From assembly GCA_900470195.1 (NCBI GenBank), contig UEIJ01000043.1, forward strand, positions 40,226 to 104,225: a stretch of DNA of 64,000 nucleotides, written 5' to 3'. This DNA comes from Hyphomicrobiales bacterium (GTDB lineage Bacteria; Pseudomonadota; Alphaproteobacteria; Rhizobiales; Rhizobiaceae). Below are positions 16,710-25,222 of this stretch, piece by piece. The position numbers and the translations under genes were made by a program. The stretch's first letter is position 1. Every line of letters starts with the position of its first letter. The notes beneath the pieces are model-generated. The model was not told where the DNA came from. It searched no databases and saw only the letters and a list, made by a program, of their open reading frames with translations.

Positions 16710-17993
16710 GAGCTTTTCCACCGACAGAGCTGCCGCCAGCAGCCTTTTGTCCCTGCCGCCGCGTGCGGTGAGCATGAAGCCGGTCGGCAGCGCCATGCCG
16801 GGCATGGGCACGGTGATGCTGCACAGGTCGAACTGATTTCCAACCTGCGTATCGCGCAGAAGCAGCCCTTCCACACGGTCATATTCGGCCTCATCATTGC
16901 TGACCGAAGCAATCGTCGGTGCAACGATCGGCGTGGCGGGTGTTGCGAACATATCGAAGCCGCTCAGCCGCTCGTCCATTTCCCGCACCAACGTTGCGCG
17001 CGTTTCCATGATCCCGCGATAGGTTTCCATCGGCACCTTGACGCGGACGGAGAGCGGACGCTTCACGCGGATATCGACATTGGCATCGGGATCGCCAAGC
17101 CAGGTCGATGCGTGAATATGGCTTGCCTCAATGCCTGCAATGGAACCGACGCGGGTTGCTTCACGCAAACGCCGGATAAGGTCATCGACCTCCAGATCGG
17201 CAATGACAGCGCCTGCCTTTTCAAGAAGCGCGACTGTTGCCTCGAAATGTCTTGCAACATCCGGCTCCATATCCGCCAGCAGATAGCCCTTCGGCAAGGC
17301 GATGCGCAGGCCCTTCAGCGGCAAGGCATCAGGCAGGACCGGCGTTTCGCCCGCCATGACCGCGTCCGTCAGAATGGCGTCGGCGACGGTTCTGGTCAGC
17401 GGGCCAACGGAATCGAGCGATGGCGCCAGCGGAAAAGCACCTTCGAGCGGAACGCGCCGCGCAGTCGGCTTGAAGCCGACAATGCCGTTCAGCGCCGCCG
17501 GAATGCGCACCGATCCGCCTGTGTCCGAACCGATGGCGATTTCGCTGGTGCCTTCCGCCGCAGAAACTGCCGCACCCGACGACGACCCGCCCGGAATGCG
17601 CGTGGGGTCAATGGCGTTGCCCGGTTCGCCATAATGCGGATTGAGACCAACCGGCGTGAAAGCAAATTCCGTCATATGGGTCTTGCCGACGATAACCGCA
17701 CCCGCCTCGCGCAAACGGCGCACAATCGCAGCATCCCGGCTTGCCGGCGCTGCATCGCGACGAATGACCGAACCGGCAAGCGTCGGCTCACCGGCAACAT
17801 CGAAGAGATCCTTGATCGAAACGATGCGCCCGTCGAGCGGCCCGACAGTGCGCCCGTCGCGCAGACGCGCATCGGCGGCATCCGCCTCGGCACGTGCCTG
17901 CTGTGCATAAACCTTGCTGAAAACGCGCTCGCTCCCGGCCCGCGCTTCCAGCAACGACAGGATGTTTTCCAGCCGATCCCGTACCGAATTCAT
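16701..17993 (-). CDS. Amidase signature family hydrolase
   Basis: A 430-residue amidase. The Ser-cisSer-Lys triad is visible: Lys in GRIVSIKDLFDVAGEPT (near residue 61), the cis-Ser in GGSSSGAAVSAAEG (near 137), and the nucleophile Ser in IGSDTGGSVRIPAALNG (near 161). Such enzymes hydrolyse amides; the substrate cannot be read from the sequence. It lacks the features that would make it GatA with confidence, and no gatB or gatC is nearby. It is convergent with sufE. Confidence 0.88.
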   Translation of the reverse strand: MNSVRDRLENILSLLEARAGSERVFSKVYAQQARAEADAADARLRDGRTVGPLDGRIVSIKDLFDVAGEPTLAGSVIRRDAAPASRDAAIVRRLREAGAVIVGKTHMTEFAFTPVGLNPHYGEPGNAIDPTRIPGGSSSGAAVSAAEGTSEIAIGSDTGGSVRIPAALNGIVGFKPTARRVPLEGAFPLAPSLDSVGPLTRTVADAILTDAVMAGETPVLPDALPLKGLRIALPKGYLLADMEPDVARHFEATVALLEKAGAVIADLEVDDLIRRLREATRVGSIAGIEASHIHASTWLGDPDANVDIRVKRPLSVRVKVPMETYRGIMETRATLVREMDERLSGFDMFATPATPIVAPTIASVSNDEAEYDRVEGLLLRDTQVGNQFDLCSITVPMPGMALPTGFMLTARGGRDKRLLAAALSVEKLLR

Positions 17994-18085
17994 GCGATTT
18001 CTCCCCTCTTCCCCAACGGGTACAGCGACCCTCTGGGAAAGAGGCGATAGACCCGCCTCCGATAGCTGTCAATGAGAGATAGAAC

Positions 18086-18121
18086 GCGCCTCGAAAGCCG
18101 TTTCACACTTTTCGGATGCGC
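18086..18121. repeat. Short palindromic intergenic element
   Basis: A 36-base element with imperfect ends GCGCCTC and GATGCGC flanking GAAAGCCGTTTCACACTTTTCG. The same pattern of ends and core appears at 58019-58059. It lies just after the stop of the DUF6456 gene. Confidence 0.5.
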
Positions 18122-18128
18122 GATAGCC

Positions 18129-18917
18129 TCACATATTTGGCTGCATCCGGGGACGATAGTCGTCGGCTCCCCAGTGCAGGACAACGCCGCCTCCCCGCTC
18201 CTTTTCAAGCTGGGGATTATAGTGCCGGTGCAGCGCTGCAAGACCGGCCTTGAGCAGCATCTTGGCCGAACGTGCGGGCCACTGCCGCTCGCGCTCCACG
18301 GTTTCAAGACCCTTCAGAAAGCAGCAGACGTCGACCAGAACACCATTCAGTTCCGGCCCGACCGCTTCGAGCGCACGTTCGACGCGGATACGGCTGGCTA
18401 GCGCAATATCCGTCAGTTCGGCCATGCCGCCGGAACCGTTGCGCTTGCCTCCAACACTGCGATCCCAGCGCATCGTTACGGAAGGCATCAGCGAGCCGCG
18501 CGTGAAATCGGCACGCAGCCTTTCACCGGCCAGAAACTCGTCCTGCGAAATGAAGGAAGAACCGTTCGCGCTTTTGCGCCGGTAGAGCATGGCGAGCGGT
18601 GATTCCTCGGGGTTGATTTCAACCTTTTCGCCCTGCTCATATTCGACGGTCAGTGTGGTCCTCGCCGGTCCGGGCAGCGGTTTGTCCCGCTCCTTCAGGC
18701 ATCTGGCACCGTGTTTTGCGAGAACAAGACGTTCGTCCTCCCAGCGCAGCAAACCCTTGCGATGCATGGCCTCCAGTTCGGCGCGGGAAGCGGCAATGGT
18801 TCCGCGATCCGCCGCCAGCAACACATGCGTGGCGCGGACCGAATCCTGAACCTCGCAGGCCCCGGCTTTCAGAAAGCGTATGATTCTCGCTTCAGACACT
18901 GACAGTTGGGTGGTCAT
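18129..18917 (-). CDS. DUF6456 domain protein
   Basis: About 262 residues. I chose the ATG at 18917, which has GGAGG eight bases upstream and an ATGA overlap with the preceding gene; the much longer frame upstream is a shadow. The N-terminus (MTTQLSVSEARIIRFLKAG) could be a winged-helix-like segment. The C-terminal half (RLRADFTRGSLMPSVTMRWDRS...DVCCFLKGLETVERERQWPARSAKMLLKAGL) matches the DUF6456 domain of alphaproteobacteria. It probably works with the DnaA-like protein encoded just before it. Confidence 0.8.
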   Translation of the reverse strand: MTTQLSVSEARIIRFLKAGACEVQDSVRATHVLLAADRGTIAASRAELEAMHRKGLLRWEDERLVLAKHGARCLKERDKPLPGPARTTLTVEYEQGEKVEINPEESPLAMLYRRKSANGSSFISQDEFLAGERLRADFTRGSLMPSVTMRWDRSVGGKRNGSGGMAELTDIALASRIRVERALEAVGPELNGVLVDVCCFLKGLETVERERQWPARSAKMLLKAGLAALHRHYNPQLEKERGGGVVLHWGADDYRPRMQPNM

Positions 18918-19366
18918 GCCGCCATCCTCCACTCCGTGAAAGCACTTTGCGCAATGCGCTCGAAGGTCGAGACGATTGCATCGAATTCGGTATCGTCGCG
19001 CATGTCTTCCACCAGATGGCATGCGTGCATCACCGTGGTGCGGTCGCGTGCAAAGCCCGTGGCCACGTCCCGCATGGCCATGCCGAAAGCTGTGTGCGCG
19101 ACATACATGCCGATCTGCCGGACACGCGCCACCTCCCGTCTGCATCGCAAGGGAGACCGCAATTCGGTGCCGGAAACCCCGAACATGGCCACGAGCAAAT
19201 CGATAAGGGCATCGCACAGCGCTACATTCCGCCGTTGCCGCAAGCGGTCGGCGGAGCAATCCTCCATTGCGAGGCTAAGGTTACGCCCGTGCCGCGCTGC
19301 CAGCAGCTTCAATGCCTCGAAAGCTTCTGCCCGCGTGTGAATGACATCCGATAGTTCCAAAGACAT
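18914..19366 (-). CDS. DnaA domain IV-like DNA-binding protein
   Basis: A 150-residue protein. Its middle and end (REVARVRQIGMYVAHTAFGM...VATGFARDRTTVMHACHLVED) match domain IV of DnaA, the helix-turn-helix that reads DnaA boxes; the ARDRTTVMHA motif corresponds to the DnaA signature GxRDHTTVxHA. There is no AAA+ ATPase domain and no Walker A, so it cannot initiate replication itself. It may act as a regulator or compete for DnaA boxes. It is translationally coupled to DUF6456. Confidence 0.8.
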   Translation of the reverse strand: MSLELSDVIHTRAEAFEALKLLAARHGRNLSLAMEDCSADRLRQRRNVALCDALIDLLVAMFGVSGTELRSPLRCRREVARVRQIGMYVAHTAFGMAMRDVATGFARDRTTVMHACHLVEDMRDDTEFDAIVSTFERIAQSAFTEWRMAA

Positions 19367-19626
19367 TCATCTTCCCTCGCCAGAATAGGAATATCTTCTT
19401 ATACGGAGGAAAATGCAAGAGTGGATAAGTTTTGTAGAAGGAATTGCGGTGCAAAGCTGGTTTCGGCAATCCGTGAACGAGCTAACGTCTTGTAAGCATG
19501 ACACGAACGCATCGCAGCCAGACGCGACTTGCGGCTATTTTACAGAAAAATCCGGTAAAATCTAGGAATATTATCCAACGTCATTTGACAAGGCTCCATG
19601 CTCAGTCATACCGAGAAACAAGGATT

Positions 19627-19902
19627 GTGACAGTGGAAGCGGATCTCAAACACGCACGCAGATTATTCTTTGCCCGACAAAAACAGAATCAACTGACTGC
19701 GATGCAACGCATAGCCTTGCAGATTATTGCTGGCATTGATCTGGACGAAGTTCTCAAGGCACCGCAGGAAGAAAAGGAACGGACCAAGCGACGCCTGACG
19801 CGCCTCATGGAAAGGGAGCGCCTGAAAGGAATGTGCGGTCACTGGAGCTATGACCTGAACCGGCACATTGCATTGAAGCAGGCTTTTGACCGGATCGGTT
19901 AA
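19627..19902 (+). CDS. Conserved small basic protein, unknown function
   Basis: About 91 residues, rich in Lys/Arg and predicted helical (LKHARRLFFARQKQNQLTAMQRIALQIIAGIDLDEVL...KRRLTRLMERERLKG). The start is unsure: GTG 19627 or GTG 19633, both after an AAGGA site, or the ATG at 19498, which would add an AT-rich stretch that looks non-coding. No family is recognised. It lies next to mucR on the opposite strand. Confidence 0.6.
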   Translation: MTVEADLKHARRLFFARQKQNQLTAMQRIALQIIAGIDLDEVLKAPQEEKERTKRRLTRLMERERLKGMCGHWSYDLNRHIALKQAFDRIG

Positions 19903-20041
19903 TGGGGACCACCATTTCTGGCAAAGCCGGCCCAAGCAAAATGGCCGCTATCGACGAGCTTGCGCTTCCCGATAACGGCCATTTCAATAAACGCTCAAGA
20001 ATAGATGCGGCAGAGCGCAGTGCGTTTGAAAGTCAGAGCGT

Positions 20042-20470
20042 TCAAGCGTCTTTCGGCTTGCGGCCCAGGCCCATCTTCTTCGCCAGACGCGAGCGGGCAG
20101 CAGCGTAGTTGGGAGCGACCATCGGATAGTTCGGGTCGAGATCCCACTTTTCGCGGTACTGTTCCGGCGTCATGTTGTAATGGGTCATGAGGTGGCGCTT
20201 CAGCGACTTGAACTTCTTGCCGTCTTCGAGGCAGATAATATAGTCGTCGTGAACCGACTTCTTCGGGTTGACGGCAGGCTTCGGCTTCTCAACCACGACA
20301 GGCGCTTCTTCGCGTTCGACGTGACGCTTGAACGCGGCATGTACTTCGGCGATCAGCAGCGGCAGTTCACCGGCGCGAATCGAATTATTGCCGACATATG
20401 CAGCCACAACATCTGCAGTAAGGCTCAGAAGCAGCTCTGCGCTTTCGTCGTGCGTGTCCAGATTTTCCAT
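20042..20470 (-). CDS. mucR: MucR/Ros family zinc-finger transcriptional regulator
   Basis: A 142-residue regulator of the MucR/Ros family, which represses many envelope and virulence genes by binding AT-rich DNA. The N-terminal half (residues 8-50) is the multimerisation region. The zinc finger reads C80-x2-D83-x9-H93-x3-H97 in ICLEDGKKFKSLKRHLMTHY, with Asp in place of the second Cys. The C-terminus MVAPNYAAARSRLAKKMGLGRK is conserved. Family members usually repress their own gene, which fits the long AT-rich region upstream. Confidence 0.95.
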   Translation of the reverse strand: MENLDTHDESAELLLSLTADVVAAYVGNNSIRAGELPLLIAEVHAAFKRHVEREEAPVVVEKPKPAVNPKKSVHDDYIICLEDGKKFKSLKRHLMTHYNMTPEQYREKWDLDPNYPMVAPNYAAARSRLAKKMGLGRKPKDA

Positions 20471-21038
20471 CAGATTTCCTTTTTTACTTCTTATTGTTGC
20501 GCAATCGACGACTGGAGATCCCCGCCTGTCATCGCCGTTACGTATTCCAACTCTGCCCCATCCATTCCCGACTGCGAATATCAGTTGATAATGGCATTTG
20601 CAATAGAATTGTCAAACCACATTACATTAATAACAAGTCTTTCTTCTTGAATCGTCAAATACAAAAATTCGGAACGCAACCCTACCAACATATGGAAACT
20701 TTGAATCACAATGTGTTGGCGTTACCGCCCCTGTCATTTATTACAGGATATGGGTGAAGCCGCAGTTCACTGCCGCGCTTCCTTTAATTTGTCCGGCTAT
20801 CGTTAGCAATAGTTTTCTCCCTCAAGTTTTCTTGTACGCGACTCAAGACTAATTGCCTTCCGTAACGTAGCTTTTGGGCGCAAAATCGGGCCTCAAAATG
20901 GCATTGTTCAAATATATTTCAACGGATTGAACTCGCTTTCGCCTCTTCGGCCAACTATATAAATATCACCATCACCCGCCAGAAGGCACGGCTTACCGGC
21001 CTTGCAGCAAATCGAAACAGTTTTCATCGGAATTGTGG
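20471..21038. other. Long AT-rich divergent intergenic region
   Basis: About 570 bases between mucR and ptrB with no convincing gene. It is clearly more AT-rich than its surroundings, with runs such as the stretch near 20590-20660. It should hold the mucR promoter and leader (a likely target of MucR itself) and the ptrB promoter. Small frames inside it have no ribosome-binding sites. A small RNA is possible but no terminator hairpin was seen. Confidence 0.5.
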
Positions 21039-23144
21039 ATGTCTCAAAGCTCCTCCCAACTTCAACCGCCGCATGCAACCAAGCATCCGGTCAATGACAC
21101 ACGCCACGGGATCACCCGCACCGACGATTATGCTTGGCTGCGCGCAGATAACTGGCAGGAAGTATTCAAGGACCCCTCGGTTCTGTCCTCCGAAATCCGC
21201 ACGCATCTGGAAGCGGAAAATACCTATCAGGCAGCGCTGATGAAGGACACGGAAGCCCTGCAGAAGAGCCTTTTTGCCGAAATGCGCGCCCGCATCAAGG
21301 AAGACGACTCATCCGTTCCTTCCAAGGATGGCCCCTTTGCTTATGGCGTGTCCTACCGCACCGGCGGCGAACAGCCCTATTTCATCCGCACGCCGCGCGA
21401 TGGCGGAGCCGAAACCATCCTTCTCGATGGCGACGTGGAAGGCAAGGATAAGGCCTATTTCCGCCTCGCCTCGGCCGACCACGCACCGGATCACAAGCTT
21501 TTGATCTGGGGCTATGACGACAAGGGATCCGAATTCTACAAACTGAAAGTGCGTGACCTGTCGTCAATGCAGGACCTGGAAGACATCGTCACGGATACAA
21601 ATGGCGGTGGTGCCTGGGATGCGCAAAGCAAGGGCTTCTTCTATACGCGCCTTGATGAAAACCACCGTCCGTCCAAGGTCTTCTATCACACGGTCGGCAC
21701 GGACCAGGCCGACGACCGGCTGATCTATGAGGAGAAGGACCCCGGGTTTTTCCTCGGTGTCGGCGGTTCGGCGCTGGACGACTATATATTCATCGACATT
21801 CATGATCATGAAACGTCGGAATGCTGGCTCCTTCCGGCCAATGATCCGGCGGCCAAGCCGCAGCTTGTCATGAAGCGCAAGACCGGCACGGAATATGACA
21901 TCGCGCCCGGCGGCGACGTGTTCTATATCCTCACCAATGCGGACGGAGCCAAGGATTTCAAGATATGCCAGGCGCCTGCTTCCGCGCCGCAGCCGGAAAA
22001 CTGGGTGGAGGTGGTGGCGGAAAAGCCGGGACGCCTGATCCTGTCGCATTCGGCCTACAAGCATCACCTTGTCTGGATGGAACGCGATAACGGCCTGCCG
22101 CGCATCGTGATCCGCGACCGCGAAACCGGCGAGGAACATGCCATCGCCTTCGATGAGGAAGCCTATTCGCTCGGCCTTCACGGCAGCGCCGAATATGATA
22201 CCGACGTAATCCGGTTTTCCTACTCGTCCATGACGACGCCGGAACAGCTTTTCGACTACAATATGCGGACGCGCGAGCGGAAGCTGTTGAAGACGCAGGA
22301 AGTCCCGTCCGGCCACAATGTGCAGGACTATGTGACGCGCCGCGTCTTCGCCAAGGCATCGGATGGCGAACTGGTGCCGGTGTCGCTCCTCTATCGCAAG
22401 GACACCAAGCTCGACGGCTCGGCCCCGTGCCTGCTCTATGGCTATGGTTCCTATGGCATCACGATTCCGGCAAGCTTCAGCACCTCACGGCTTTCGCTCG
22501 TGGACCGCGGCTTCATCTATGCAATAGCCCATATCCGCGGCGGCAAGGACAAGGGTTTCGCCTGGTACGAAAACGGCAAGCGCGACAAGAAGGTGAACAC
22601 GTTCACCGACTTCATCGCCGCAGCGAAGCACCTCGTTGCCGAAGGTTTCACCAGCCATGACCGCATCGTCGCCCATGGCGGCTCGGCGGGCGGCATGCTG
22701 ATGGGCGCGATTGCCAATATGGCGCCCGACGCCTTCGGCGGCATCATCGCCGAAGTGCCCTTCGTCGACGTGCTGAACACGATGCTCGACGACACGCTGC
22801 CGCTCACCCCGCCCGAATGGCCGGAATGGGGCAATCCGATCACTTCAGAGGCGGATTACAGGACGATTGCCGGCTATTCGCCCTACGATAATGTCAGCCG
22901 TCAGGCCTACCCGGCCATTCTGGCGGTGGCGGGGCTTACCGATCCGCGCGTGACTTATTGGGAGCCTGCCAAATGGGTCGCCCGGCTGCGTGAACTCAAG
23001 ACCGATGATCACCCGGTCCTGTTCCGCATCAATATGGATGCGGGCCATGCCGGTGCATCGGGCCGCTTCTCGCGGCTGGAAGAAGTCGCCTATACCTCTG
23101 CCTTCGCGCTCAAGGTGGTGGGCAAGGCGGGCAGCGGGCTCTGA
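21039..23144 (+). CDS. ptrB: Oligopeptidase B (S9A prolyl oligopeptidase family)
   Basis: About 701 residues from ATG 21039 (CGGAA site). The N-terminal two thirds form a beta-propeller that restricts entry to short peptides. The C-terminal alpha/beta hydrolase carries the catalytic triad Ser549 in HGGSAGGM, Asp635 in LTDPRV and His670 in DAGHAG. Family members cut after Arg or Lys in small peptides in the cytoplasm or periplasm; no signal peptide is seen here. It is divergent from mucR. Confidence 0.93.
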   Translation: MSQSSSQLQPPHATKHPVNDTRHGITRTDDYAWLRADNWQEVFKDPSVLSSEIRTHLEAENTYQAALMKDTEALQKSLFAEMRARIKEDDSSVPSKDGPFAYGVSYRTGGEQPYFIRTPRDGGAETILLDGDVEGKDKAYFRLASADHAPDHKLLIWGYDDKGSEFYKLKVRDLSSMQDLEDIVTDTNGGGAWDAQSKGFFYTRLDENHRPSKVFYHTVGTDQADDRLIYEEKDPGFFLGVGGSALDDYIFIDIHDHETSECWLLPANDPAAKPQLVMKRKTGTEYDIAPGGDVFYILTNADGAKDFKICQAPASAPQPENWVEVVAEKPGRLILSHSAYKHHLVWMERDNGLPRIVIRDRETGEEHAIAFDEEAYSLGLHGSAEYDTDVIRFSYSSMTTPEQLFDYNMRTRERKLLKTQEVPSGHNVQDYVTRRVFAKASDGELVPVSLLYRKDTKLDGSAPCLLYGYGSYGITIPASFSTSRLSLVDRGFIYAIAHIRGGKDKGFAWYENGKRDKKVNTFTDFIAAAKHLVAEGFTSHDRIVAHGGSAGGMLMGAIANMAPDAFGGIIAEVPFVDVLNTMLDDTLPLTPPEWPEWGNPITSEADYRTIAGYSPYDNVSRQAYPAILAVAGLTDPRVTYWEPAKWVARLRELKTDDHPVLFRINMDAGHAGASGRFSRLEEVAYTSAFALKVVGKAGSGL

Positions 23145-23257
23145 TCCGGATAAAGCATCGCACCCAAGTTTTGAGGGTGCGATGCTTCTCATTGGAAGAA
23201 AATGCGCTACTTCATTGATGAAGTTGTTTCATAGCTGTTCTTTTCATGGAGAATTCG

Positions 23258-23596
23258 ATGTTGCGTCAGGTCATTGCCGTCTGCCTCACTTCCGCATTGC
23301 TTGCGGTTTCGGGCTTCGTCGCGCTGCCGATGTCGGCTGAGGCGCAGGTGCGCAAGAATGTCAGCGAATATGCAGGCCAGCGCTGCAGCGTGCCAAGAAG
23401 AGGCAGCGGAATCATTGTCGGCCAGTTCAGCGGCGTGGACGACTCACCCTTCATCACCGGCGGCGACGGGCTGGTTCCGATCGATCGTATCCGGTGTTTC
23501 AGCAGCATGTCCGAATGCAAGGGCTGGCTCTATACGATGCAGAGCAAATATACCAATGCCGGTGCCGCCACGCTGGTGCGCTGCACCAAACGCTAA
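23258..23596 (+). CDS. Small exported protein, unknown function
   Basis: About 112 residues from ATG 23258, with GGAG six bases upstream. A clear signal peptide (LRQVIAVCLTSALLAVSGFVALPMSAEA) is followed by a mature part of about 80 residues with four cysteines (QRCSV, IRCFSS, ECKGW, LVRCTK) that could form disulfides in the periplasm. No known family is recognised. It is probably monocistronic. Confidence 0.75.
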   Translation: MLRQVIAVCLTSALLAVSGFVALPMSAEAQVRKNVSEYAGQRCSVPRRGSGIIVGQFSGVDDSPFITGGDGLVPIDRIRCFSSMSECKGWLYTMQSKYTNAGAATLVRCTKR

Positions 23597-23787
23597 ACCC
23601 GACCCTGAGCCTCTTCGCGAAGCCCGGTGAGGCCGTCCTCCCCCAGGATGCGGGAGGCGCGGGTAATGGCCGAGCCATTCGCTCTTCTATTGCTGTCGAT
23701 GACCGCTTCGCACATTTCAGGACGTGCTCCACTTTACTTTGACGCGTGTTCGACCCCGTGATCGACGGGCTATTTTCAGGTCATGAG

Positions 23788-23817
23788 TGGTTCCCACTTT
23801 TGGGGGACACGCTCTAA
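23788..23817. repeat. Partial copy of the intergenic repeat seen at 16099-16214
   Basis: GGTTCCCACTTTTGGGG followed by GCTCTA repeats the right end of the element near 16189-16216, in the same orientation. The remaining 23597-23895 interval shows no gene; the operator-like motif at 23863 is described separately. Confidence 0.5.
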
Positions 23818-23862
23818 TATTTTCGCTCCTGGCGGCTTGCAAAGCGAAAGCGAGAATGCATA

Positions 23863-23877
23863 TTACGTAAACGTAAG
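23863..23877. promoter_or_regulatory. ACGTAA-type palindromic operator candidate
   Basis: TTACGTAAACGTAAG combines the palindrome TTACGTAA with a second ACGTAA copy, 18 bases before the DUF2267 start. It resembles sites of MerR-family LiuR-like regulators of branched-chain amino acid catabolism, but no such genes are in the window, so the regulator is unknown. Confidence 0.35.
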
Positions 23878-23895
23878 ATTTTTGGGAGAGTTTCC

Positions 23896-24258
23896 ATGGA
23901 AGAACTGATCGCACGCATCACCTCCAAAGTTGGCATCGATGCGGCAACGGCAGAAAAGGCAGTCGGCATGATCCTCGCCTTCCTGCAGAAGGAAGGTCCG
24001 GCAGCAGAAGTTCAGAAACTTCTGGCAGCATTTCCCGGCGCTGAAGAAGCAATCGCACAGGTGAAAGGCGGCGGCTTTCTGTCCGGCCTGATGGGCGGCG
24101 TGATGGGCCTCGGCTCCCAGCTGATGGGCGCGGGTCTCGGCATGGGTGAAATTTCCGGCGTCGCCAAGGAAACCATTCGCTTTGCCAAGGAAAAGGCCGG
24201 CGACGAGCCGGTTGATGCCGTGATCGGCGCAATCCCGGGCCTCGGCCAGTTCGTCTGA
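23896..24258 (+). CDS. DUF2267-like small protein
   Basis: A 120-residue helical protein. The first 60 residues (EELIARITSKVGIDAATAEKAVGMILAFLQKEGP...LLAAFPGAEEAI) resemble the DUF2267 helical domain. A Gly/Met-rich middle segment (GGGFLSGLMGGVMGLGSQLMGAGLGMGEI) may associate with membrane, and the tail is KEKAGDEPVDAVIGAIPGLGQFV. The start has a GGGAGAG site. It is followed by a strong terminator, so it ends its transcript. Role unknown. Confidence 0.75.
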   Translation: MEELIARITSKVGIDAATAEKAVGMILAFLQKEGPAAEVQKLLAAFPGAEEAIAQVKGGGFLSGLMGGVMGLGSQLMGAGLGMGEISGVAKETIRFAKEKAGDEPVDAVIGAIPGLGQFV

Positions 24259-24275
24259 TCAGTCCTCGCATTCCC

Positions 24276-24304
24276 AAAAAGGCCCCGGTTTCCGGGGCCT
24301 TTTT
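24276..24304 (+). terminator. Strong rho-independent terminator
   Basis: GGCCCCGG, loop TTT, CCGGGGCC, flanked by five A and five T. The stem can extend through the A/T pairs, and the hairpin could work in both directions. It lies about 18 bases after the DUF2267 stop. Confidence 0.9.
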
Positions 24305-24547
24305 GCATCTGGCCCTTCCCGGCAGAAATCAACCTTCCTCGCCGGCGTCACAAGCCAGTATAAACAGTAGTGTTTAAGTCATGTTTTTCACGATAACGTG
24401 AACTCCATGTAATAATCCCACCTAAATCCAGAATGATACTTGCCCTATTGGGGATTCGCTCGGCGCGAAGATTGCAATGCCCCGGATTGTATCGGATATT
24501 TGAACCAAGGGACGAAATCTGTTCAATTTTTAAATGCGGAGGATCGC

Positions 24548-24988
24548 ATGCGCTTGTTTTTTCTGGCTGTCAGTTCAGCTGCTGTATTGGTCGCGGGTGT
24601 GGCACAGGCTGACGTCACAGCCGATCGTCAGGCAATCATGAAGGACCTTGGCCGTTCGGTCGGCTCGATTGCGCCCGTGGTCAAGGGCGAGAAGCCTTTC
24701 GACGCTGGCGCTGCCCTTGCAGCGCTGGAAAAGATCGACGCAGACGCCAAGAAGCTGGATGTAGAGACGCTGTTCCCGGCCGGTTCCGATCAAGGCGATA
24801 CCGAAGCTTCGCCAAAGATCTGGGAAAACAGGGACGATTTCGTCAAGCACGTTGAGAAATTTCGCACCGACGCCGCTGCAGCACTTGCTGCCAAGCCGCA
24901 GGATCTGGATGCGTTGAAGTCCGCCTTCCAGCAGGTCGCCGCCAATTGCGGTTCCTGCCATCAGGCCTATCGCGTCAAGAAGGACTGA
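24548..24988 (+). CDS. Cytochrome c-prime / c556 family protein
   Basis: A periplasmic class II c-type cytochrome of about 146 residues. A signal peptide (LFFLAVSSAAVLVAGVAQA) is followed by a four-helix-bundle sequence and the C-terminal haem motif CGSCH in VAANCGSCHQAYR, the normal position for this class. The start at 24548 has GGAGG five bases upstream; the longer frame upstream is not needed. Such proteins bind gases or transfer electrons. A diheme cytochrome gene follows. Confidence 0.92.
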   Translation: MRLFFLAVSSAAVLVAGVAQADVTADRQAIMKDLGRSVGSIAPVVKGEKPFDAGAALAALEKIDADAKKLDVETLFPAGSDQGDTEASPKIWENRDDFVKHVEKFRTDAAAALAAKPQDLDALKSAFQQVAANCGSCHQAYRVKKD

Positions 24989-25007
24989 TCTTCACGGTTG
25001 ACACGGA

Positions 25008-25035
25008 GCACCCCGGACGGAAACATCCGGTGTGC
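25008..25035 (+). terminator. Hairpin after the cytochrome c-prime gene
   Basis: GCACCCCGGA and TCCGGTGTGC form a 10-base stem with one mismatch and an 8-base loop, 20 bases after the stop. There is no clear T-run, so it is a weak or rho-assisted terminator at best, or an RNA-stabilising hairpin. Confidence 0.4.
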
Positions 25036-25222
25036 CACGTCAGTGCAAGCAAAAGTGCAAGGCCCCTGCGCGGTCAACCTGGCCTGCCGGACTGATTTCT
25101 TGTCCCGTCTCGATGCGCGGGATGAGGCATAATCCTGCCGGAATGCGGCGCGCTCTGATGCGCAAAAACAAAAAGATGGAGCGGTCCGCCCTTGCCGGAA
25201 CCGCTACACGGGAACGGATGGG

